A stretch of DNA of 5,641 bases. It comes from Chloroflexota bacterium. GTDB taxonomy: Bacteria > Chloroflexota > Dehalococcoidia > GIF9 > AB-539-J10. Of this stretch, positions 1-5,267 are shown piece by piece. The stretch covers positions 1 through 5,641 of the forward strand of contig JADFUX010000063.1 of NCBI GenBank assembly GCA_015222255.1. The letters run 5' to 3'. The notes under the pieces are model-generated. The model saw only the letters and a program-made list of their open reading frames with translations. It did no database searches and was not told the DNA's origin. Position 1 is the stretch's first letter; each line of letters starts with the position of its first letter. Made by a program: the position numbers and the translations under genes.

Positions 1-921
1 GACTTCGCCCATCAGGCACTTGGTAATGTGGCGCCGTTGCGCGATCTGTTCTCAGCACTGTTCTTTGTGTCAATTGGCATGCTAATAGATTTGCGTTTTC
101 TGGCCGACAATATTACTTCTCTGCTACTGCTGGTTCTAGCCATTATGGTAATTAAGTTTGCCATCTGCTCTGGCGTCACCTACATATTCGGCTATCGAGG
201 GAAAACAGTACCACTGGTAGGAGCAGGGATGATACAGGTTGGCGAATTCAGCTTTGTGCTGGCAGAGTTGGGCCTGTGGGTAGGCGTGGTTACGGCGTAT
301 ACCTATTCAATGATACTTGGCAGCGCCGTCATCACCATATTATTCACACCATTTGTTTTTTCTTTGACCTCCAAAATCTGTGTCAGACGGAGAGAAGTTA
401 TGCCAGTTGCCGGTGCGGGCAGGGAGCAACTTGCTACGGGAACCCCGAATTTGACCAACCATGTAATAATCTGTGGGCACGGTCGTGTAGGTGGTACTAT
501 TGCCTGGTTTCTGGGTCAACTAGCTATTCCTTACGTGGTTACCGACCTTGACCCCATAACCATATCGGAACTCCAAGAGAGGGGAATCCCCTGTGTGTAT
601 GGAGACGCAGGTAATCCCAATGTGCTTCATCAGGCAGGCATCAGGGACGCTAGCATTCTGGTACTTGCTGTCGCCGACCCTGTGGCGGTGAGGCTTGCCC
701 TTGACCACGCTCGGCGAATTAATCCCAAGCTAGCTGTAATTGCTCGCGCTCATAATGATTCCGAGCTTGAATTCTTGCAAAGCAGGGGTGTTTCTGGGGT
801 AGCTCAACCCGAAACGGAGGCTGGCATTGAACTCGTGCGGCATATCTTATGCCGATGGGGTGTGGCTGAGGCTAAGGTCGAGGAAGTCATTGCCAGCCAC
901 AGAACAACATGCCCTATGTGA
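1..921 (+). CDS. KefB/KefC-type (CPA2) cation:proton antiporter with TrkA-N domain, 5' partial
   Basis: This is the C-terminal 306 residues of an inner-membrane monovalent cation:proton antiporter; the frame is open to the left edge, so the real start lies outside the window and the GTG at 28 is internal. Residues 12-30 carry the family signature PLRDLFSALFFVSIGMLID, followed by hydrophobic segments at about 39-63, 70-92 and 98-120. The GEFSFVL motif is at 81-87. Lys52 lies within a membrane segment, where many CPA2 antiporters have a conserved lysine (inference). A linker leads to a cytoplasmic TrkA-N (RCK) Rossmann domain from about residue 153, with GHGRVG at 159-164, acidic Asp182/Asp184 at the end of strand 2, and YGDAGNP at 200-206. 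Such domains bind NAD(H) or other nucleotides and gate transport. The gene ends in TGA and converges on the cvpA-like gene 102 bp away. The transported ion, K+ or Na+, cannot be told. Confidence 0.93.
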   Translation, partial: DFAHQALGNVAPLRDLFSALFFVSIGMLIDLRFLADNITSLLLLVLAIMVIKFAICSGVTYIFGYRGKTVPLVGAGMIQVGEFSFVLAELGLWVGVVTAYTYSMILGSAVITILFTPFVFSLTSKICVRRREVMPVAGAGREQLATGTPNLTNHVIICGHGRVGGTIAWFLGQLAIPYVVTDLDPITISELQERGIPCVYGDAGNPNVLHQAGIRDASILVLAVADPVAVRLALDHARRINPKLAVIARAHNDSELEFLQSRGVSGVAQPETEAGIELVRHILCRWGVAEAKVEEVIASHRTTCPM

Positions 922-1023
922 TTACGCCTCCGTCTTGTTCCCGGCCCGCCAGTGACCCAGATTGGCGACAGGACCACCAGGATTCTAGAAAGCAACGGGG
1001 CCATGAAGGGAGAATCTGTGGAA

Positions 1024-1512
1024 CTAGTCGAACAGATTGCGAACGAAGTCGAATTCGTCGGGAAGAAGCGCTAAAAGCAGCGGGAATTGCTTCATCAGGA
1101 ACCCTGCTACCGCTGATTCAGAAATGATTGTTTGGCTGCCCAAGAAATACTTGCTTATGATGGCGAGAATTGCAGCGCATAGTATACTCCCTGCGGCAAA
1201 GCCGAGAACAAAGCCCACAAGCCTGTCCACCCAACCAAGCATCGTGATGTGAACGAGATGTGACACAAGCCAGCCGATTGCGCCAGCCACAACTAAAGTG
1301 GCTATCAAAATGATGGCATAGGCCGCTATGCCTGACCAACTAGCTCCACTGGGAGAAAGTACACCCGCGAGTTGTCCGTAATAATGCCCTGCCAGTACTA
1401 TGCCTCCCACCAATCCCACAAGGCCAAATACCGCTTTGATAGCTCCCTGCCACAAGCCACACAGGCCAAACAAAGTGGCAATGACTATAATGATTATGTC
1501 TAGCCAGTTCAT
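1024..1512 (-). CDS. CvpA family integral membrane protein
   Basis: This 162-residue protein matches the CvpA (colicin V production protein) family in length and layout. It has four predicted membrane segments at about 4-21, 25-43, 62-86 and 98-120. The N-terminal MNWLDIIII start and the glycine-rich stretch W94-V-D96-R97-x2-G100-x3-G104-x3-G108 are typical of the family. The family is linked to envelope homeostasis and, in E. coli, to colicin V export; the molecular function is not settled. The ATG at 1512 is fixed as the first in-frame start because an in-frame TGA lies only two codons upstream (1519-1521). No good Shine-Dalgarno sits at the usual distance; the nearest GAGG is more than 20 nt away. 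It is convergent with the antiporter gene, and the 388-bp upstream gap holds repeats, so co-transcription with the ABM gene is doubtful. Confidence 0.87.
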   Translation of the reverse strand: MNWLDIIIIVIATLFGLCGLWQGAIKAVFGLVGLVGGIVLAGHYYGQLAGVLSPSGASWSGIAAYAIILIATLVVAGAIGWLVSHLVHITMLGWVDRLVGFVLGFAAGSILCAAILAIISKYFLGSQTIISESAVAGFLMKQFPLLLALLPDEFDFVRNLFD

Positions 1513-1556
1513 TTTGATTCACTATGAGAACAGCTTGACCTCATGACCTTTCCTCT

Positions 1557-1674
1557 TCATTGTGAGTAACATCCCAACGAAAGCCGCGAGCCCGGCTCTT
1601 CAGTCGCTGTCCCTTCGCCATGCTCAGGGCTTCGGCTCACTGCCTGGGGCCAGGAGGCTGAGACCTCACAATGA
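1557..1674. repeat. Short inverted-repeat element (MITE-like), copy 1
   Basis: A perfect 10-bp inverted repeat, TCATTGTGAG at 1557-1566 and CTCACAATGA at 1665-1674, bounds about 118 bp. The inside contains a 'CTTCGCCATGCTCAGGGC'-type stretch like those in dispersed palindromic repeats of many bacterial genomes. The element lies in the 388-bp gene-free gap between the ABM and cvpA genes (1513-1900). Apart from this and the next element I see nothing else in that gap; 1772-1900 is featureless to my eye. It encodes no transposase. Confidence 0.5.
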
Positions 1675-1684
1675 GGCTTCTCCA

Positions 1685-1771
1685 TGTCATTGCCAGGCCC
1701 GCCAGTGCCGAAGCAATCTCAGCGGCCGCCGTAGCCGTTCTGGGGTACTCCACCGCTTCGCTCGCACTGAC
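1685..1771. repeat. Short palindromic intergenic repeat (MITE-like), copy 2
   Basis: The left arm (1685-1720) begins TGTCATTGCCAGGC and ends GAAGCAATCTC, the common 'GTCATTGCGAG...GAAGCAATC' repeat. The right arm (about 1741-1771) ends TTCGCTCGCACTGAC, the degenerate reverse complement of a repeat start (GTCAGTGCGAGCGAA). It lies only 10 bp from the previous element, so the two form a tandem cluster. The arms are diverged, suggesting an old, immobile copy. Confidence 0.6.
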
Positions 1772-1900
1772 AGTAAGACTCGATTACTCTCATGCCTGCT
1801 TCTAGCCATGAGACATGAGGATTTCACTAGGAGTTGAGCCAATCCAACACTGCGAGGATGACTGCTACCGACCGTCTGATTTCTTGATTCTTCTGCAGCC

Positions 1901-2194
1901 TCACCCTTCCCTTGCCGCGATATAATAGATAGAAACTTCCTCCTCTGCTACAAGCGGTCTAAGCGACCCGGTTAGTTCCTTCCGCTGCTTACTTGCTTGC
2001 CACCTTTTCCAATGCTCTAGCGAAAGCCACGTGCTTATCACTAAAATCTCATGGGGGTTTGCAGTATTCACCAGGGTTTCACCCGAAATATATCCTGGTC
2101 GACGCATCGCGGCCGCCCTGTGATCCACAAGAGAATCATGTACCTTGACCTCAGTGTTTTCCTTGATTTGGCGCTTTATCATGACTTTTACCAT
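1901..2194 (-). CDS. Antibiotic biosynthesis monooxygenase (ABM) domain protein
   Basis: This 97-residue protein is a single ABM-type ferredoxin-like domain, the usual size for the family. Visible family features are PGYISGE at 33-39, a middle strand with HEILVISTW at 48-56, the helix LEHWKRW at 59-65, and a final strand SIYYIAAR at 88-95. ABM proteins are small cytosolic dimers: some oxidise quinone-like substrates, some degrade haem (IsdG type), and many have no known substrate. No substrate can be assigned here. The ATG at 2194 is well supported by GGAGGAGG 6 nt upstream; the alternative Met5 lacks such a site. A TTGATG-N17-GATAAT promoter lies just upstream, so it is probably its own transcription unit. 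Confidence 0.83.
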   Translation of the reverse strand: MVKVMIKRQIKENTEVKVHDSLVDHRAAAMRRPGYISGETLVNTANPHEILVISTWLSLEHWKRWQASKQRKELTGSLRPLVAEEEVSIYYIAAREG

Positions 2195-2200
2195 CGTTGT

Positions 2201-2208
2201 CCTCCTCC
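2201..2208 (-). promoter_or_regulatory. Strong Shine-Dalgarno of the ABM gene
   Basis: The minus strand reads GGAGGAGG, 6 nt before the ATG at 2194. It is the strongest ribosome binding site in the window and decides the start codon of the ABM gene. Confidence 0.85.
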
Positions 2209-2226
2209 AGACGTTTATTATCTCAT

Positions 2227-2255
2227 ATTATCCTACGCTCGCTTTCTCACATCAA
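2227..2255 (-). promoter_or_regulatory. Predicted sigma70-type promoter of the ABM gene
   Basis: On the minus strand, TTGATG (2250-2255) and GATAAT (2227-2232) are separated by exactly 17 nt. Predicted transcription starts near 2220, giving a leader of about 25 nt that holds the Shine-Dalgarno at a fitting place. Seen by eye only; no experimental support. Confidence 0.55.
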
Positions 2256-2364
2256 GATGAGGTTTGAGAGTCACGGGCGGAAGTCCTAACTCCAAGCCAT
2301 TGAGCAGCCTGAAGATTTTCACCTTTCGTCATGCCCGACTTCGAGCGTTCTGCATCTGGCTATG

Positions 2365-2474
2365 GTCATTCTGAGGGAGCGAAGCCACCGAAGAATCTCG
2401 CTCAGGAGAGGCTCCGCCAAACAAGCCCATCCCCCCACCCAGATTGCTTCGTCGCTGCCGCTCCTCGCAATGAC
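2365..2474. repeat. 110-bp palindromic intergenic repeat (MITE-like), copy 3
   Basis: The left arm at 2365-2399 starts GTCATTCTGAGGGAGCGAAG and ends CGAAGAATCTC. The right arm at 2441-2474 starts AGATTGCTTCG and ends CCTCGCAATGAC. They are imperfect reverse complements across a roughly 40-bp centre. The left arm is of the 'CATTCTGAG...GAAGAATC' subtype and the right arm of the 'CATTGCGAG...GAAGCAATC' subtype, so the copy looks hybrid. On the minus strand it translates to RHCEERQRRSNL, a peptide typical of spurious ORFs made from such repeats. The rest of the gene-free stretch 2195-2566 holds only the ABM promoter and Shine-Dalgarno. No T-tract follows the hairpin, so it is not a classical terminator. 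Confidence 0.72.
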
Positions 2475-2566
2475 GCGAAGAGCTCGCTGTGCCTGTTTCG
2501 GAGAGGAAGTCAGTCCTTACCTTTGCTGTGATCACTGGTTTCTCACGCGAGCCTTTCTATTCTAAT

Positions 2567-3907
2567 CTAAGCTTCGCCGCATTCCAACCGATACTCACAG
2601 TTGCGGCACATCCAAGCGGGGCATTTTGGAAGGTCAAACGGGGAGCTTGCAGTTTCCAGAAGTTCGACCCGGCGCAATGCTTCACTCTTGAGAGCGTTCA
2701 GACTTCCAAAGCTTACATCGTAGACCATTAGTTTGGTATCCTCTTTGTCAACCTTAGCGTAATAGAGTAATAGTCTGCCTTTAGGGCGCTCCGTTAGCGC
2801 GCACTCGAATCCCAGGCGGAGGAAGTAGTGAGGGAATGCCCACGCTAGCCTCTGTCTCTCCACTAAGGACTGAAACTTAGGGGCCCGCAGGATGGTAGGC
2901 AAGCCCTGGTGAACCCGAACCAGGTCACTTAGTGAGGCACACTGCACCGGGATACTCCGCACTTCACCCGGAGCACCATATTGGAGTGATTCACGGAGGG
3001 CGTCGAGAAAACCGAATTCATCCATGGCACGGAGATAGTCTTGTTTCTTCTGCAGCGATTCTTCTTCGTCAAGTGTAGTTTCCGCCGACTTGAGGCGTTC
3101 AAAGTATGCTTTACGCGGAAAAACAGCATCGTTCATTCGGAATCGTGAGGATGGCTGTGGCACAGCAACTTTGCTGAGCAATTGCTGACAGGTAACATCG
3201 TCAAATTGGATTTGCCCCGCTAACTCAGCAATCTCATATGACAGCGGCACAGATGCAGTCCTGCAGTCGCACACCTCGGAATAATCACACCCCCTATCAA
3301 GCCAAGAACAGACAGGGAGATTACTGGGGTCATTTGAGATAAGCGCGTGTATCAAGAGATCTCGTCTCCGCCGCATTTCATCTCGGATTGCCTCCAGGTT
3401 AGGGAAGGTAACATGATAAGCGCTGAGGGGAGCCTGAGGTGCTTCCTGGTCCTGGCGCTGGTAGATAATGATTTTCCCCTGGCTGATATTGACCATAGCG
3501 CAATACATGCCAAGTTGCTCAATGTAGGTCTGCCTGTACTTAAGCAAACCCTTCGGGGACACCGTGGTTGATGTTGTTTTCACCTCTATGGGTATCTCTT
3601 CGTAGATATCGATTTTGCCTACTATCCCTTCGATTTCTACGAATTGCTCCAGGTATTCCTCGCTGGAAACAGCAGCCCCGAAAACCTTATGAAAGCCGGT
3701 ACCGGCCCACATAAGCTGTTGTTTTTCCAAAGGAGGAGTGATTTCGGGATACTTTCTCCGAAAGTAAGCTTGTTTAAGATTGGTCAGGTCGGTTACTGTA
3801 ATGCGATGCGGCGGTCGGCGTGCCCTTAGTTTCTGCATTAGAGCGTCCTTGGCTGCCCTGTTAGCCTCAATGTGGGCTACGTAAGACGCGATATCGAAAT
3901 CAGCCAT
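2567..3907 (-). CDS. RecB/Cas4-like PD-(D/E)XK nuclease with a degenerate second copy
   Basis: From the preferred ATG the protein has 446 residues. The N-terminal half shows a RecB/Cas4-type nuclease order: GTGFH with His73, GKIDIYEE with Asp100, IEVK with Glu108 and Lys110, then Gln131 and Tyr135 in the YIEQLGMY helix. It closes with cysteines C200, C207, C213 and C215. The second half repeats the pattern: residues 255-271 align with 35-51, 361-383 with 128-150, and 398-417 with 166-185, but the Asp, Glu, Lys and Gln are gone. It ends with C429-x4-C434-x2-C437-x5-C443; C-x2-C-x5-C is the C-terminal Fe-S pattern of Cas4. By family knowledge this would be a metal-dependent DNA nuclease, perhaps with an Fe-S cluster. 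A GTG at 3916 could add three residues, but AGGGTGG 5 nt before ATG 3907 favours the shorter form. It lies downstream of DUF763 on the same strand, 145 nt away. True Cas4 proteins are near 200 residues and single-domain, so this is not an ordinary Cas4. Confidence 0.84.
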   Translation of the reverse strand: MADFDIASYVAHIEANRAAKDALMQKLRARRPPHRITVTDLTNLKQAYFRRKYPEITPPLEKQQLMWAGTGFHKVFGAAVSSEEYLEQFVEIEGIVGKIDIYEEIPIEVKTTSTTVSPKGLLKYRQTYIEQLGMYCAMVNISQGKIIIYQRQDQEAPQAPLSAYHVTFPNLEAIRDEMRRRRDLLIHALISNDPSNLPVCSWLDRGCDYSEVCDCRTASVPLSYEIAELAGQIQFDDVTCQQLLSKVAVPQPSSRFRMNDAVFPRKAYFERLKSAETTLDEEESLQKKQDYLRAMDEFGFLDALRESLQYGAPGEVRSIPVQCASLSDLVRVHQGLPTILRAPKFQSLVERQRLAWAFPHYFLRLGFECALTERPKGRLLLYYAKVDKEDTKLMVYDVSFGSLNALKSEALRRVELLETASSPFDLPKCPAWMCRNCEYRLECGEA

Positions 3908-3912
3908 TTCTG

Positions 3913-3919
3913 CCACCCT
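3913..3919 (-). promoter_or_regulatory. Ribosome binding site deciding the nuclease start
   Basis: The minus strand reads AGGGTGG followed by CAGAA and ATG (3907). The alternative GTG start at 3916 lies inside this motif and would have no ribosome binding site of its own, so the ATG is preferred. Confidence 0.55.
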
Positions 3920-3948
3920 ATATCAGTTCAAGCCCTGGTTACGGGTCA

Positions 3949-3976
3949 ATTCTATTGGTACAGGTATCTTCAACAA
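3949..3976 (-). promoter_or_regulatory. Candidate promoter of the nuclease gene
   Basis: On the minus strand, TTGTTG (3971-3976) and TAGAAT (3949-3954, five of six matches to TATAAT) are separated by 16 nt. Predicted transcription begins near 3942, about 35 nt before the ATG. The -35 box is weak, so read-through from DUF763 remains possible. Confidence 0.33.
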
Positions 3977-3983
3977 CCCTGCT

Positions 3984-4050
3984 TGTCATTGCGAGCGAAG
4001 CGAAGCAATCTCTCCGCGATTGCTTCCGCACTTCGTGCCACGCAACAATG
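3984..4050. repeat. 67-bp palindromic intergenic repeat (MITE-like), copy 4
   Basis: The left arm (3984-4010) reads TGTCATTGCGAGCGAAGCGA then AGCAATC; the right arm (4018-4050) starts GATTGCTTCC and ends ACGCAACAATG. They are imperfect reverse complements with a 7-nt centre and could fold as a cruciform or RNA hairpin. The right arm itself holds GCAC-TTC-GTGC (4028-4038). The element starts 2 nt after the DUF763 stop codon and fills about half the gap to the nuclease gene. The minus-strand transcript has no U-tract after it. Confidence 0.75.
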
Positions 4051-4052
4051 CC

Positions 4053-5141
4053 TCAGCTTTTCCATGCCTTCAGGCGTCTGAAAGCATCGAGCTTTTCCCT
4101 ATCTCCAATTTTAGCTTTGTCCAGAGCCTGAACCAAGAACTGTATGCTGCTATCGTAAGTTTTCCTGTCCACGGGGTAAGGATGACCATCCTTGCCGCCG
4201 TGGGCAAAGCTATAGCGTGCTGGGTCACGCAGGCTAACAGGAGTGTCATAAACCAATTCTGAAATAAGGCTCAAAGCACGAAGAGTTTTTGGACCTACAC
4301 CTTCAAGACCCAGTAGTGATTCGAAATCCTGTGGCTGATGCTCATACGTGCTAAGGAATATCTTGCTTAGCCTGTCGGGGTGAATATCTTCAAGGCTCAG
4401 GTAGGCGCGACGCGGTAAGTCCAGAGTCTTCAACTTAATCAGTTGGCTTACAATCTTGTCTGGTTTTTCTTCCAGGGCGATACGAGCGATTACTTGCCTT
4501 GCCTCTGTGCTCTCCGAAGCCACTAGATTTAGCGCCTCACCTTTCGCCTGGGAGCAAATAGCTGATTCAGGTTCGCAAACAAAATCGGTAACCTTCTCCC
4601 CTAACCAATGGTAGCGCCGAGCATAACGGTTGGCCTCATTCATGCCTTGCTGAATGACCGCCCACGAGCCATCAGGGGTAAAGAAGAAACTATGGTGATA
4701 AAGCTGGTAGCCATCCTGGAGAGCGGAGTTATCCACTTTGGCTGACATTCGGCTGGCATAAACTAAGGGCACTGGATTTACGCCTAGCAGATGTCCAAAG
4801 TTCTCTATCTCCGTTGGCGTTTTCCGTGAAGTCCTGCCTTTGCCGCCGGCAATAAACAGGCCAAGTTCTTTTTCCAAGCCTCTCATTCCTTCCTTTAAAG
4901 CGCCGCAGACGGTGGTGGTAACACCACTGGAATGCCAGTCATAACCTAGAACACAGCCAAAGGCTTGAAACCAGAAAGGGTCGGAAAGACGGCAAAGCAA
5001 TTCCTTAGAGCCAAATTCGCTTACGGTAACAATGGCGATCTCTCGAGCCAGCTTGCACATCCGCTCGAACAGCCACGGAGGCACCTTGCCATAATGTAAC
5101 GGCAAGTTAGCAATCCCGGTCCTTCGTCCTGAGCTAGACAT
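4053..5141 (-). CDS. DUF763 family protein with helix-hairpin-helix-like segment
   Basis: The 362-residue product has the hallmarks of the DUF763 family, known mainly from archaea and some bacteria and of unknown function. The N-terminus SGRRTGIANLPLHYGKVPPW (4-23) is the usual family start. A central conserved block, YQLYHHSFFFTPDG at 145-158 and W160-AVIQQGMNEANRYAR to 175, follows. Near the C-terminus, LLGLEGVGPKTLRAL (276-290) resembles the hairpin of a helix-hairpin-helix DNA-binding motif, then SFAHGGKDGHPYPVDRKTYD at 311-330. No signal peptide or membrane segment is seen, so it is probably cytosolic. The frame extends 24 codons upstream to an ATG at 5213, but the family start and a TATAAT box inside that extension argue for 5141. 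No clear Shine-Dalgarno precedes it. It stands directly upstream of the RecB/Cas4-like gene, which suggests DNA processing; that is inference. Confidence 0.85.
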   Translation of the reverse strand: MSSSGRRTGIANLPLHYGKVPPWLFERMCKLAREIAIVTVSEFGSKELLCRLSDPFWFQAFGCVLGYDWHSSGVTTTVCGALKEGMRGLEKELGLFIAGGKGRTSRKTPTEIENFGHLLGVNPVPLVYASRMSAKVDNSALQDGYQLYHHSFFFTPDGSWAVIQQGMNEANRYARRYHWLGEKVTDFVCEPESAICSQAKGEALNLVASESTEARQVIARIALEEKPDKIVSQLIKLKTLDLPRRAYLSLEDIHPDRLSKIFLSTYEHQPQDFESLLGLEGVGPKTLRALSLISELVYDTPVSLRDPARYSFAHGGKDGHPYPVDRKTYDSSIQFLVQALDKAKIGDREKLDAFRRLKAWKS

Positions 5142-5157
5142 ATCTTTTGCTAGGGAT

Positions 5158-5163
5158 ATTATA
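5158..5163 (-). promoter_or_regulatory. Candidate -10 box for DUF763
   Basis: The minus strand carries a perfect TATAAT whose downstream end is 16 nt from the ATG at 5141. Predicted transcription starts close to 5151, leaving a leader of only about 10 nt. No good -35 box is seen at 16-18 nt. The very short leader agrees with the absence of a Shine-Dalgarno. Confidence 0.4.
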
Positions 5164-5185
5164 CAACAGCGGTGCCCCAGCGATA

Positions 5186-5216
5186 TTGCCATTTTTGACG
5201 TGAAACGTGGCATAAT
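5186..5216 (+). promoter_or_regulatory. Weak candidate promoter for the rtcA-like gene
   Basis: TTGCCA (5186-5191) and CATAAT (5211-5216) are separated by 19 nt, longer than ideal. The region lies in the 126-bp divergent gap between DUF763 and the cyclase gene. Low confidence. Confidence 0.28.
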
Positions 5217-5267
5217 GACAAACAGAAAGCTCAGAATGACAGGAGAGCTGCTAGGCGATCTCCAAGC

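Noticed and set aside
28..921. Antiporter starting at GTG 28
   Set aside because: The frame is open to base 1 and the sequence before GTG continues the conserved transporter domain, so the gene is simply cut by the window edge.
922..1023. Bidirectional terminator between the convergent genes
   Set aside because: Only weak stems and no T-tract are visible.
909..1127. Plus-strand 72-codon ORF after the antiporter
   Set aside because: It overlaps the antiporter end and lies antisense to the cvpA-like gene, with no recognisable domain or good start signal.
1525..1560. Twelve-codon minus-strand leader peptide before cvpA
   Set aside because: No ribosome binding site, regulatory pattern or composition supports a leader.
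1562..1837. Plus-strand 91-codon ORF in the cvpA-abm gap
   Set aside because: It runs through the two repeat elements, has low-complexity Arg/Ser-rich translation, and shows no ribosome binding site or family resemblance.
2329..2565. Overlapping short ORFs on both strands
   Set aside because: They are translations of the palindromic repeat, including the typical RHCEERQRRSNL peptide, not genes.
3918..3947. TTGACC with a downstream TGATAT/GATATA as nuclease promoter
   Set aside because: Only three of six -10 matches and it would put the start on the ribosome binding site; the upstream TTGTTG-N16-TAGAAT pair fits better.
2567..5141. CRISPR-Cas locus (because of the Cas4-like gene)
   Set aside because: No cas1, cas2 or effector gene and no regularly spaced direct repeats are present; the repeats here are dispersed palindromes.
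5142..5213. 24-residue N-terminal extension of DUF763 from ATG 5213
   Set aside because: The family starts at the SGRRTGIANLPLH region, and a TATAAT box lies inside the extension.
5195..5216. TTGACG with CATAAT as rtcA promoter
   Set aside because: The spacer would be only 10 nt, too short for sigma70-type recognition.
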